Positions 44,901-53,740 of a stretch of DNA of 64,000 nt are shown piece by piece. The stretch is taken from the NCBI RefSeq assembly GCF_943193045.1, contig NZ_CALPCN010000002.1:310001-374000 (forward strand). The letters are read 5' to 3'. A program made the position numbers and the translations under genes. Within the stretch, counting starts at the first letter, position 1. Every line of letters starts with the position of its first letter. Origin of the DNA: Pumilibacter muris (lineage in GTDB: Bacteria > Bacillota > Clostridia > Christensenellales > Pumilibacteraceae). A model generated the notes under the pieces. The model ran no database searches and was not told the origin of the DNA. It was given only the letters and a program-made list of their open reading frames with translations.

Positions 44901-44989
44901 ATCTAAACGCTCCCCCCCCCCGCGACGCACAGACACAAAGCTAACGCAAGAGCGGGCAGTATTGCCGTCGTCAGTCTTCTTTTTTTCAT
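41965..44989 (-). CDS. Large FIVAR-repeat surface protein with GC-type tail, frameshifted at a poly-G tract
   Basis: The reading frame 41965-44781 (938 residues) lacks a start with a signal peptide. An ATG at 44989, preceded by AAAAAGGGG, opens a signal peptide (MKKRRLTTAILPALALALCL) that runs into ten G residues (44912-44921) and then a stop. With nine G the two frames join as about 1007 residues, with a signal cleavage site near SARA. Domains in order: discoidin-like, chitobiase C-terminal-like (IRYTTDGSIPT), a second discoidin, Big_4-like Ig, six FIVAR repeats of about 70 residues and a KKSGCGCG tail. Either a sequence error or a phase-variable switch. Confidence 0.78.
44912..44921 (-). 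repeat. Poly-G tract (10 G) in the surface gene 41965-44989
   Basis: Ten consecutive G on the coding strand, right after the signal peptide. The gene is in frame with nine. Confidence 0.85.
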
Positions 44990-45045
44990 CTTTTTGTTAC
45001 CCCTTTTTAGGATTATTTAACTTGTTATAGGAAGTTCGCTTCCTT

Positions 45046-45083
45046 TACTTTATAAGTATAAAGTATTTTTTTGAGTATTACAA
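45046..45083 (-). promoter_or_regulatory. Promoter and overlapping palindrome of the FIVAR surface gene
   Basis: Minus strand TTGTAA (45083-45078), 17-base spacer, TATACT (45060-45055). A perfect 20-base palindrome, TACTTTATA-AG-TATAAAGTA (45046-45065), covers the -10 box and may be an operator. Confidence 0.65.
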
Positions 45084-45156
45084 TAGTAAATTCCGTCACA
45101 ACACAGCTTTTTGAGTGGTAAATTGTGTTCCACTTTGCAAAAAGTTTTTCATTTTG

Positions 45157-45191
45157 TTATTGCGAGCAAGTGAAACGAGCGCGGCAATCCC
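45157..45191. repeat. Dispersed GGATTGC-type repeat at the 3' end of a surface gene
   Basis: On the minus strand GGGATTGCCGCGCTCG...TTGCTCGCAATAA forms the last codons and the stop of the gene at 45157-46203. Confidence 0.65.
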
Positions 45192-46203
45192 TTTTCTTTT
45201 TGCAATAAACGAGCAAAGCCGAAACCGCGAGCGCGCCTAATGCCGCAACGGTTGCGCTCGTCGTAGCCGCGCCGCCGCAACCTTTTACTTGCTTGGGCTG
45301 TTCGGGCTTTTCGGGAACGGTTGCCGAAGATTGCGTTTTGCCGCCGAGCTCGTCTATTTTATCCACTTTTTCGGCAAGCTTATCGAGCGAATCGTTTGTG
45401 TCGGCGCTCGGCTTAGGCGGCTGCGGCACTTCGGCGTCTAACGCTTTCGTTGCAAGTTCGGTAACCGAAAAGTTGCGAAAGCGGCTGTCGTTGTTCACCG
45501 AAATAAGCGAAATATAACCGCGTTTAAACGCCGAATAAGGCAACTTGCGGGTAAGAGCGGGAGTTCCCGAGCCGTCGAGCCAAACCGTTAAATCGAGCCC
45601 GTCGAGACGGATACGGAATTTGTGCCATGCGTTACGGTCGTAGCCGCCGGGCGAAGTCGATTCGTAAGGTCCGCCTATTCCGTCTACGTCGGCGCCCCAA
45701 AGAGTTACCATTCCTTCCTGTTGGGCGAATATTCCGCCGCCCGTTTCCAAAAAGTATTTGCCCGCCTCGCTTTGCCTAAAAGCCACAACAGGCCAATAAT
45801 AGGTTGCCGCGCCCATTTTATATTCAACCGTGAGGTCGAAATTAACGTATTGTTGCTTTGTGAAAGTGAGAATCGCAAAGCTGTCGGTGCCTAAGTCGCG
45901 CGATATGTCGCCCTCTACTGAGTGGCGGATAAGTTCGCCGCGCTCAACGTAATAATTAGTTGTGTCGGAACTGCTCGCGCCCACCGAAACGCGGTTCGAA
46001 CTCGCGCCCATTGTAGACTGATAATAAGCTTCGAAATCTTCGTTCACCGCATCCGCCGAAGTAAAGTTTTGAGTGTAGGTGTCGCCCTCGTCGGCATAAG
46101 CGGCAACGCCGCCTTGCGCAAACAGCAACGCCGCCGCGAGCATTGCCGCAACAAACATTGCCGCGCACGTTATAAAAACGTTTCTTATAGCAGTTTTTTT
46201 CAT
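45157..46203 (-). CDS. Secreted concanavalin-like surface protein with GC-type tail
   Basis: 348 residues from the ATG at 46203, which has GGAGAG upstream; upstream in-frame starts lie in repeat sequence. Signal peptide (about 1-35, cleavage near AYA), then a LamG/DUF1080-like domain (about 40-230) with HKFRIRLDGLDLTVWLDGSG, a Pro/Lys/Asp-rich linker, and a tail with VKGCGGAA, hydrophobic span, then CKKKRDCRARFTCSQ. The last 11 residues are read from a copy of the dispersed GGATTGC repeat, so the original end of the protein was probably changed by its insertion. No catalytic residues are recognised; sugar binding is likely. Confidence 0.82.
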   Translation of the reverse strand: MKKTAIRNVFITCAAMFVAAMLAAALLFAQGGVAAYADEGDTYTQNFTSADAVNEDFEAYYQSTMGASSNRVSVGASSSDTTNYYVERGELIRHSVEGDISRDLGTDSFAILTFTKQQYVNFDLTVEYKMGAATYYWPVVAFRQSEAGKYFLETGGGIFAQQEGMVTLWGADVDGIGGPYESTSPGGYDRNAWHKFRIRLDGLDLTVWLDGSGTPALTRKLPYSAFKRGYISLISVNNDSRFRNFSVTELATKALDAEVPQPPKPSADTNDSLDKLAEKVDKIDELGGKTQSSATVPEKPEQPKQVKGCGGAATTSATVAALGALAVSALLVYCKKKRDCRARFTCSQ

Positions 46204-46444
46204 TTTTTTCGCTCTCCTATCGAGTGATTGTTTGGTTTTGTTATTCGTTCCATGTTGGGGATTGCTTCGCTGCGCTCGCAATACTCGCCTACGGCTCTTG
46301 TACTCGCTTCGCTCGTGGCGTGCGCCCTTACGGGCTTGGCTAAGGGCGTTCTCACACTGCGTGTGCTCGGCTAAGGACAACGTGCAACTTTTATCGTTTG
46401 ATGCACGGGATTACTTTCGCTCGGCTAAGGACACAGTTAAGCGC
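46204..46444. repeat. Repeat-rich gap between GH65 and a surface gene
   Basis: 241 bases without a gene. It contains a GGATTGCTTCGCTGCGCTCG unit (46257-46284) and two copies of CTCGGCTAAGGACA (about 46367-46380 and 46420-46433). No promoter recognised. Confidence 0.6.
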
Positions 46445-48754
46445 TTAAACAACCGTTTTGTCTTTAATCGTTATGTCTTTGCCGTTATGCGAAATCGTGA
46501 TTGCTCCGCCCGAAAGAACTTCGTAGACGGTGTTTTGCTTAGTAACCGTAACGCGCAACCGCACGCCGCGAAACAACAGTTTAAAACTGTAACTTTTCCA
46601 ACCGTCGTGAATAAACGGTTCGAAGTGCAACTTTTCGTCGTAAATCCTAAGCCCCGCATAGCCGTTCACCATCATCATCCACGAAGCGCCCATGCACGCT
46701 GCATGCAGTCCGAAAAAGGTGTTGCCGTTCACGTTGTCAAGGTCCATGCGCGAAGCCTGACGCAAATAGCCGTAAGCGTCCGCTTTGTCGCCCACGTCGC
46801 ACGCAACAATGGAGTGTATGCTCGCCGAAAGAGAACTGTCGTGAATTGTTTTCGGCTCGTAGTATTCGAAAATCTTTTTGCGCTCCTCTTTTGTGAAGTA
46901 GTCGCTGCAAATAAACGCCAAAAGCACTATGTCGGCTTGTTTGCAAACTTGATAGCGCCACAAGTTCAAAGGGTGCAAATGAGTGAGTAGCGGAAGTTTT
47001 TCGCGCGGAATGGAATCCACGTCTATGGGGTCTTTATAAATAAAGTTGTCGTCTTGCATGTAAATTCCGAGTTCCTTGCTGAAAGGAATATACATGTTGT
47101 CTGCCGCGCGTTTCCAAAGCGCCATTTCTTCGTTCGTTACGCCGCACTTTTCCGCAAGCTCGGCGTATTGCTTCGGGCGTTCTTTTTTGAGCATTTCGGC
47201 AACCTTTAAAGTAAACCTAAGCTGTTTTTGAGTGAGCACGTTGGTATAAAGGTTGTTATCCACAACGGGGTTGTATTCGTCGGGTCCGCAAATCACGTTT
47301 ATGCAGAATTTGTTTCCCTTAGTGGGAATAAACGCGCCCCTGTGCGCCATGCACCGCGATATTTCGAACAGAATTTCGGCGCACTTGTCGAACAAAAATT
47401 CTTTATCGCCCGTAGCTTCGTAGTAGCGGTATATCGCGTAAAAAACGTCGTTGTTTATGTGGTATTGCGCTGTAACGGCTTCGAAAACGTGCCCGCATTC
47501 CTCGCCGTTAATAGAGTTCCAACTGAAAAGCGCGCCCACGTCGTCCATCTGCTTAGCCCGTTCGCGCGCCTTATCCAAAATATTGCGGCGATACGTTATG
47601 AGCTGTTTCGCAATTTCGGGGTTGGCGTATATATACATAGGCATCATAAACACTTCGGTGTCCCAAAACGTGTGCCCGCTGTATCCCGTGCCCGAAAGCC
47701 CGTTTGCCGAAATGTTGGTTATGCCGTCTTTGCCCGTAGACTGAAAAATCTGCAACGCCGAAAAACGCAACCCCTGCTGCACGGCTTCGTCGGAATCGAT
47801 TTGAATATCCGCGTTTTCCCAAAACTCCCCGAGCTTTTCGGCGCTCGCCGCAAGTTCGGCGGCAAATCCGCGCTTTGCCGCACCCGACGCGTGTTTTTCC
47901 GCTTCTTCCGCATATTTTTTGCAGTCGCGGTTTGTAACATACGCAACGCAGCGCACAAGTTCGGCGCTTTCGCCCGCTTTCAAAGAAAACGAATAAATAT
48001 CCTTTAAGCCGCAGTCGCTGTCTTCGGCTTCGGTTTTAGCCGACACGTTTAAAACGTCGAGAGCCGCCGCCGCGATTTCGAATTTAGCAACTTTCGTTTT
48101 GTAGCGCACAAGCTTAACCGCGCTACGGCGCCCTTTTTCGAGAAAGTCGAAAATTTCGCCGCTCGCGCCTCCGATTTCCTCTTTTGCCGCGCCGCAACCG
48201 CGAGGAGCGGAAAGCGCGCTCTCTATTTTTATTTCGGCTTCTTTATCGCAAGCAACGGTTATTTTGTTAAGCGCAACGTGTTTGTTGTGTTGCAACGCAA
48301 ACCGAGTAAGGCTAAGCGAAACGTTTTTGCCGCTCTGCGTTATAAAAACAAATTTTCTTTCCACCGTCCCCGTTTTCATATCGAGGGTGCGAGAATAATC
48401 TTTTATTTTGCTCGGCTCGCAAATTCTAACGGGCTCGCCGTCGGCAAAAACTTTGATGTCGAACGGGTCGGCTTGGTTCACTATTGCGTGGTATCTTTCG
48501 GGAAAACCCGGACGGCACCAAATGTGTCGGTACGGAAAATATTCGTACACGCCGTTGAGCATAGAAGTGCGGTCGGAATATTCGGCGTCGCCGCAAAATC
48601 CCTCTTCTATAAATCCGCGTATGCCCAAATAGCCGTTCGCAACCGTAAAAATAGTTTCGTTGTTTTTGTTGTTCTCTTTCTTCCATTCCGTTTCCGTAAC
48701 CGTCCAGCCGTGCGGCTCGAACAGCTCGGGAACGTTTTTGTGTATGCTTCTCAT
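46445..48754 (-). CDS. Glycoside hydrolase family 65 disaccharide phosphorylase
   Basis: 769 residues, the usual GH65 length. N-terminal beta-sandwich (NETIFTVANGYLGIRG), helical linker, then the (alpha/alpha)6 barrel with GHTFWDTEVFMMPMYIY, the general acid Glu in SWNSINGEECGH and the phosphate-site region IHDSSLSASIHS. No signal peptide: it acts in the cytoplasm. GH65 phosphorylases cleave alpha-glucosides such as maltose, kojibiose, nigerose, trehalose or glucosyl-rhamnose with phosphate, giving beta-glucose 1-phosphate. The rhamnose context makes a glucosyl-rhamnose substrate possible (inference). The downstream pgmB gene supports phosphorolysis. Confidence 0.92.
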   Translation of the reverse strand: MRSIHKNVPELFEPHGWTVTETEWKKENNKNNETIFTVANGYLGIRGFIEEGFCGDAEYSDRTSMLNGVYEYFPYRHIWCRPGFPERYHAIVNQADPFDIKVFADGEPVRICEPSKIKDYSRTLDMKTGTVERKFVFITQSGKNVSLSLTRFALQHNKHVALNKITVACDKEAEIKIESALSAPRGCGAAKEEIGGASGEIFDFLEKGRRSAVKLVRYKTKVAKFEIAAAALDVLNVSAKTEAEDSDCGLKDIYSFSLKAGESAELVRCVAYVTNRDCKKYAEEAEKHASGAAKRGFAAELAASAEKLGEFWENADIQIDSDEAVQQGLRFSALQIFQSTGKDGITNISANGLSGTGYSGHTFWDTEVFMMPMYIYANPEIAKQLITYRRNILDKARERAKQMDDVGALFSWNSINGEECGHVFEAVTAQYHINNDVFYAIYRYYEATGDKEFLFDKCAEILFEISRCMAHRGAFIPTKGNKFCINVICGPDEYNPVVDNNLYTNVLTQKQLRFTLKVAEMLKKERPKQYAELAEKCGVTNEEMALWKRAADNMYIPFSKELGIYMQDDNFIYKDPIDVDSIPREKLPLLTHLHPLNLWRYQVCKQADIVLLAFICSDYFTKEERKKIFEYYEPKTIHDSSLSASIHSIVACDVGDKADAYGYLRQASRMDLDNVNGNTFFGLHAACMGASWMMMVNGYAGLRIYDEKLHFEPFIHDGWKSYSFKLLFRGVRLRVTVTKQNTVYEVLSGGAITISHNGKDITIKDKTVV

Positions 48755-48787
48755 TTTTGTGGCATAATCTCCTGCATAAAATATTCT

Positions 48788-48818
48788 TGAAAGCGTTTCG
48801 CCTATGAAAGCGTTTTCG
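48788..48818. promoter_or_regulatory. Tandem cre-like sites upstream of GH65
   Basis: TGAAAGCGTTTCG (48788-48800) and TGAAAGCGTTTTCG (48805-48818) are direct repeats that resemble the catabolite-responsive element. They lie between the lipoprotein glycosidase gene and GH65, about 35-60 bases before the GH65 ATG. Confidence 0.4.
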
Positions 48819-48821
48819 CCG

Positions 48822-51365
48822 TTACTTAACTTCTATAAGCCGATTGTCGAGCGTAATAACGTATTCTTTATCGGCGGGCACGCGCACAAAATATTTGTTG
48901 CCGTCGGTTTTAACTTCGGGCGCGCTCGCGCTCTTATCCGCCTGAATGGAATACACGCGGTTTCCGAAACGGTATTCGCGCACTCCCGCAAAATCGTAGT
49001 CGGCGGGAAGTTTGGGCGATATTTTAAGCCCTTGCGCGCAAGGATTAAGCCCCAAAAATCCCGTTACGAACGTGAGCGGCACAAGTCCCGATTCGGGGAA
49101 TTCGCCTATAACGCCCTCGCTGTATTCGCCAACGCCCTGCGAGCCGTTTTGCACGAACGACATATAGCGGTTGCGCCTCAAAGAATCTTTGTGGAATTCG
49201 TCCATAATCACGTTGAATCTGCCCGCCGCGCTGTCCGCTCCTATTTGCGACAGTCTGCCGAGCATGTCGTAGTACGATATATAGAATATTGTTCCGCCGT
49301 TCTGCATTTGGTGCCCGTAGCCGCCGAAAGTTCCCGGCGTGCAAGGAAGCTGTCCGCCGTGGTCCCACCAATAGTACGGCGCGCCGGTAGAAGAAACGTC
49401 TACCGTGTTGCTGCGCGAGGCGTACACGAATTCGCCGTATATGTCCGCGCCCGTAGAGGTGTCGCCCTCTATAATGCGTTTGCCGTCGAGCCATTCGTAT
49501 ATGCGCTCGGCTTTCTCTTTGTCGGCAAGTCCGTAGGCAACGGCGTAGTAATTAACCATAGTCATGCCGAAGTCTATTCTATCGCCGTTCACGTTCACCG
49601 AAGTAATGTATCTGCCTTTCGCGTCGTCCCAAAACAGTTTGTTATACGCGTCTTTGCTCTTTGCCGCAAGCTCGTTGTATTTTTGAACTTCGGCGGCTTC
49701 GCCGTAATATTCCTTTATATCCGCCATAGCCACAAGCGACGCATAAAAGAGGGCGTTTTCGTATGCCGACTTAAAGCCGAACGCTCGGTGGGTATCCCAA
49801 TAGTTAGACGCGTTGCCCTTAGTGGTTCCGTCGTTTTCGGGGTCGAATATGGTTAGTATGCCGTTCTTGCCGTCGAGCGTGTTAAGCATGTAGCTCATAG
49901 CTTTTTCCAGCTTTTTGCCCATTGTTTGCCCGCTGCGGTTTTTTGCGTCCATAAAATCCACAACTTCGCCGTTTTGCGTAACTTGCGTTTGATTGCCCGA
50001 AAGCAGATAGTTGCGAGCCGCTATAATGAATATAGGATTTAAAGTGTAGTGGTTTTGTTCGCCCAAATGCTTGGGGCTGTCTGCGGTTGCCCAAATGTAG
50101 CCGTCGTCGGCAGACCAACCGTCGGAACCGTAGCGAATGTTCACAAGTTGGTTAAGGTAAGCTTCTTTCGCCGCAGTCTCGCCCGTCCAGTTAAATTTAA
50201 GACCGTTCCACTCCGCCCACTCGGTGGAAAGAATTTCGGCGTAACCCGTGCGGAACGGCGACGGATTCGTGCGCGAGTTCGCTATGGAGCCCGACACAAT
50301 GGGCTCGGTTGCGGCGCTTCCGAAAATAGTCCACATGTTGTTAAGGTCGGCGTCGAACGTGCCGCCTTTGCCTGTGTAGAGCAACAATTCTTTATCGCCG
50401 TAGGCGCGCATTTCGCTTATTGCAAGAGTGCGCTCTTCCATTAAGAACAGCTTAGCCGACAGCCGAACGCCGTTCGCCGCAATGCCGTTCATGGGTAGCG
50501 AAAGAGTTGCGCCGAGCGGATTAGGAAACCGCATAAGCGGCAAATGCCTGCCTACTTCGTAGTCGTAAAGGTAGTAATATTTAGGAAGCGAATACCATGT
50601 TTCGCCGCCGTCGGTTGTGTATTCCACAGCTATATTGCTCGGGAAATATTCCTCGCCGGCAGGGAACTGAATTTCAAGGCGGTCGAGACTGTACCAGTCG
50701 TCGAACATAAACCCTATATATTCTTCAACGCTCGAATCCGCCGCCTCGCCCGTTTTTACTTTGGTGGCTATTTTCCCGTCTAACAGGCTGTCGAGCGAAT
50801 CCGACTTCGCGTTAATCGACGACGAAAACGGTTTAAGTCTGTTTATGGGCGCGGGCGCGGAATAAGAGCCGCTAACCGAAAGCGTTTCTTCGGCGCTCCA
50901 ACCGTAAAGCTTGCCGTCGGCAATATTTACCGCCGCCGCTTTCACACTGTATTCGCCCGCAGTTTTATAAGCGTGGCTAAGAGACGGCACTCCCTCTTTC
51001 GACTCGTACGGTCCGTTATACGTCCAACTTCCGTCGCCCCAATCGATTATAGCGTAATAATACACGTTGGGATTTTGGACGGTTGCAAGAGTTGTGTGCA
51101 AATGCACGCCCGCCGTAACTTCTTCTCCCGTAGAAAAAGAGGGAAGCGGCGGCAACGACACGCTCACTTGGCGGGGATTGCTCTTTTGCACAGCCTCAGA
51201 AGGTTTATATTCTATATTTTTGAGGTCGTAGGTTTTCATGTTTCCGCTTACCTCCGTTTTAACGCCCGAATCGGGCTCGGATTGTTTTTTATCGCAAGCA
51301 GTAGCTCCGCAAGCCAGAGTTACCGCAAGCAGTAGGCAAGCCGCCTTTAAAAATTTTCCTCGCAT
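48822..51365 (-). CDS. Lipoprotein with PKD-like, discoidin-like and six-hairpin glycosidase domains
   Basis: 847 residues. Lipoprotein signal with lipobox Cys24 (GATAC). A PKD-like segment (about 60-165, IDWGDGSWTYNGPY), a discoidin-like segment (about 170-330) and an (alpha/alpha)6 glycosidase domain (about 350-790) with YIWATADSPKHLGEQN, NYWDTHRAFGFKSAYENALFY and YYWWDHGGQLPCTPGTFGGYGHQM. The fold and Trp/Asp-rich motifs resemble GH63/GH78-clan enzymes, but I cannot name the family. It would cut polysaccharide at the cell surface to feed the transporter. AGGAGG precedes the ATG. Its N-terminal half matches the partial gene at 1-898. Confidence 0.82.
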   Translation of the reverse strand: MRGKFLKAACLLLAVTLACGATACDKKQSEPDSGVKTEVSGNMKTYDLKNIEYKPSEAVQKSNPRQVSVSLPPLPSFSTGEEVTAGVHLHTTLATVQNPNVYYYAIIDWGDGSWTYNGPYESKEGVPSLSHAYKTAGEYSVKAAAVNIADGKLYGWSAEETLSVSGSYSAPAPINRLKPFSSSINAKSDSLDSLLDGKIATKVKTGEAADSSVEEYIGFMFDDWYSLDRLEIQFPAGEEYFPSNIAVEYTTDGGETWYSLPKYYYLYDYEVGRHLPLMRFPNPLGATLSLPMNGIAANGVRLSAKLFLMEERTLAISEMRAYGDKELLLYTGKGGTFDADLNNMWTIFGSAATEPIVSGSIANSRTNPSPFRTGYAEILSTEWAEWNGLKFNWTGETAAKEAYLNQLVNIRYGSDGWSADDGYIWATADSPKHLGEQNHYTLNPIFIIAARNYLLSGNQTQVTQNGEVVDFMDAKNRSGQTMGKKLEKAMSYMLNTLDGKNGILTIFDPENDGTTKGNASNYWDTHRAFGFKSAYENALFYASLVAMADIKEYYGEAAEVQKYNELAAKSKDAYNKLFWDDAKGRYITSVNVNGDRIDFGMTMVNYYAVAYGLADKEKAERIYEWLDGKRIIEGDTSTGADIYGEFVYASRSNTVDVSSTGAPYYWWDHGGQLPCTPGTFGGYGHQMQNGGTIFYISYYDMLGRLSQIGADSAAGRFNVIMDEFHKDSLRRNRYMSFVQNGSQGVGEYSEGVIGEFPESGLVPLTFVTGFLGLNPCAQGLKISPKLPADYDFAGVREYRFGNRVYSIQADKSASAPEVKTDGNKYFVRVPADKEYVITLDNRLIEVK

Positions 51366-51404
51366 GATTGTGTTCGTTACCTCCTATTTTTTAAGTTTGG
51401 CGTT

Positions 51405-51434
51405 CCCTATGCCAACTCTTAGGTTAGCATAGGG
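51405..51434 (-). other. Strong hairpin upstream of the lipoprotein glycosidase gene
   Basis: CCCTATGC (51405-51412) and GCATAGGG (51427-51434) pair perfectly, with AAC/GTT pairing inside. It lies just before the AGGAGG of 51365. Confidence 0.5.
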
Positions 51435-51494
51435 TAAGCCGCCCGTTTTATTTACGGCTCTGTTTAACGCGCTTTTTCGCCGAGCTTTATTCAA

Positions 51495-53662
51495 CTATTT
51501 GTTTGCGTCGGTTTTCTTTTTTCTGCCTAAAAGAACCGCCGCGCCCGCAAGCGCAAACGCCGCAAGTGCGAAAGACGCGCCCGACGCTACCGCCGACTTG
51601 CAACCTTTTTTAGAGTTCCCCCCCCGTTGTTGTCTGGTTCGGAGGGCTTTTCGCCGTCGTCGGGGTTATTGTCGTCCGGATTATTGTCGCCCGGATTGGT
51701 CGGCTTGTCGGGCTCGGGCGGTTCGGTCTTCTTCTCAACAGTTACCGTCATAGAGTCGGTAAGGCGTTTGTCTTTGGTGCACACAACCGTTACGGTTACT
51801 TCGCCGTCGGTGATAAAGCGCAACACGTTTCCGCTTACGAACGCCACGTTACTGTTCGACGTTGTGAACGTATATTCGAGTTCTTTGCTCGTTTCGGGCG
51901 AAGTCTCGATTTCGAGCGTGAACGTTTCGCCCACCGTCGCGGTTTGAATTTTGTTTTTAATAGCTATGCTTTCAATATCCGAAAAGTCTATAACGTTTCC
52001 GTTCTCGTCAAGATATTTGAATTCAAAGCTGCGGAATTCAAAAGGCGCAACCTCGCTTGTCATGATTCCCACGTTGCCCTCTTTAAGCGAAATCCCGCTC
52101 TTTACGAGCACGGGTTCAATCATGTTGTCGAGATAAAGTTCCACAGTGTTGCCATAGGCGCGCACTTTTAATATGTGCCAATCGGTTTTGCCGTAGTTGG
52201 GCGTTGCTATTTGCGTTCCGTTATCGGCGCTCGGGTCGCCAGTTCCAAGCCCCCATACGGTGGCTTCGCCGCCTATTTGCATAAACATTCCAAGCCCTTC
52301 GTCCAAAAAGCGTTTGCTATAAGACTTTGTGCCCGAAGTGATTCCTACCCAGCCCGATTTATCTTGACTGTTGCGGTAAACCAAAGTCGTTTCGAAATAT
52401 TCGGTTAAACGGTCGTTCAAGTATAGATTTGCAATATCGTGAGTTGCGCTCGAAGTTTCGGGAAGATTTACGCGCTTTAATAGCCCGTCGCCAACAGCCC
52501 AATGCTCGCTCCATTCTTCCGAGCCGCCCTCGCTATTAGCAATATACGCCGCCGTGAATTCACTCATAACGGTCTCGTCCTCGAATGTGAAATAGTGAGA
52601 AGTTTTATCGGCGGAGTTCACCGTTATATCGAGGCTGTCGGTTTTGCTCGCGTCTATTGCGGCGGTCGCGGTAATTTTCGCCGTGCCCGCTTTAAGTCCC
52701 GTTACTTTGCCGTCTTTCACTACGGCAACCGAAGTGTCGCTCGAAGCCCAGTTCACGTCCACTTTATCCTGTGCCGAAGCGGGGTCTAACGTGTAGCCGA
52801 GCTCAACCGTTTCGCCCTCTTTAACCGAACTTACGGTTTTATCGAGCGTAAGGCTTTTAAGGTTTATTTCTTCGACGAGCGGAATGGGGTTGCCGTTTTC
52901 GTCAAGATTAGTTACTTTAAGCGAATGGAATTCGTGATTATCCGAATAGCTGCCAAACGCTATGTAGCCATTTCGCACAGCCTCGTCTTTTGTAAAGTCA
53001 ACGTGCAAAGCGGCATATTGTGTAGCTTTGTCGTCGGAAGAAAGAGTAACGTCGCAAGACTTACCCACAACTTTCACCGCAAGCAAAAACGCCGTGTTCT
53101 TATTGAACCCCTCGTTTGTCGCTTCTTGCTCGTGCAAGGCGCCTCCGAACTCGTCGTCGCCCCACAGCGTAGCTTTTCCGCTGTCTTGCGCAAAAGCGAA
53201 ACAACCGCCTTTTCTGAGCATTTTGGTGAACGAATTTATTCTAAACGCCAAACCGCTCCAGCCCCAACCTGCGCCTTGCTGCCAATTCATAACAACTTCC
53301 GCTTCAAAGTTGGTAAACTTATACTTATTTAGCATAAGCTCGACGATTTTGTTTCCATTGTCGGTATCAATGCGCTTAGTGCTCACCTTACCGCTTTCAG
53401 TATTGTGAACCCAATGATTTTCCAACGAATCCTCAATAACAACGTTTACCGTTTCATCGTCACCGTATATTGCAGTAAAATCGTTAAGCTGTTCGGCGGA
53501 AGTAAAATCGTAAGTTACCGTAGTAGGCGCGCCCTCGTCTTGTGCGGCGCTCGCGCGTAAAGCTCCCGCAAAACCCGCTCCGCCGAGCGCAAGCACAGCC
53601 GCAAGTAGCAACGCCGCGCACGCGGAACACAATAGCGTAGTTCTTTTTCTCATCTCTTTCAT
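51495..53662 (-). CDS. Surface protein with concanavalin-like and Ig-like domains, frameshifted before its GC-type tail
   Basis: As read, the frame stops at 51587 after 691 residues, without a membrane anchor. Eight G residues (51618-51625) lie just before the end; with nine the frame continues to a TAG at 51495 and gives a KKGCKSAVASG tail, a hydrophobic span and GRKKKTDANK. Domains: signal peptide (1-40), concanavalin-like (about 50-255), Big_2-like Ig (265-350), a second concanavalin-like domain (355-555), another Ig-like domain and a Pro/Asp/Asn-rich linker. It follows the binding-protein gene of locus A and matches 891-2252 in position. Phase variation or sequence error could explain the shift. 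Confidence 0.78.
51618..51625 (-). repeat. Poly-G tract (8 G) in the surface gene 51495-53662
   Basis: Eight consecutive G on the coding strand, just before the C-terminal tail. Nine are needed for the tail to be read in frame. Confidence 0.85.
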
Positions 53663-53696
53663 TGTTTTTAACCCTCTCTTTTTTATTTTTTTAATA

Positions 53697-53730
53697 CGCG
53701 CAAACCCGCATGTAAGCGCACTTTTGCGCG
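53697..53730 (-). other. Stem-loop between binding-protein gene and surface gene in locus A
   Basis: CGCGCAAA (53697-53704) pairs with TTTGCGCG (53723-53730). A-rich rather than U-rich sequence follows on the minus strand, so it is not a normal terminator. Confidence 0.45.
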
Positions 53731-53740
53731 GTATTTACAA

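Noticed and set aside
41965-46203. LPXTG sortase signals on the large surface proteins
   Set aside because: No LPXTG-like motif precedes the hydrophobic tails; a Gly-Cys motif is found instead.
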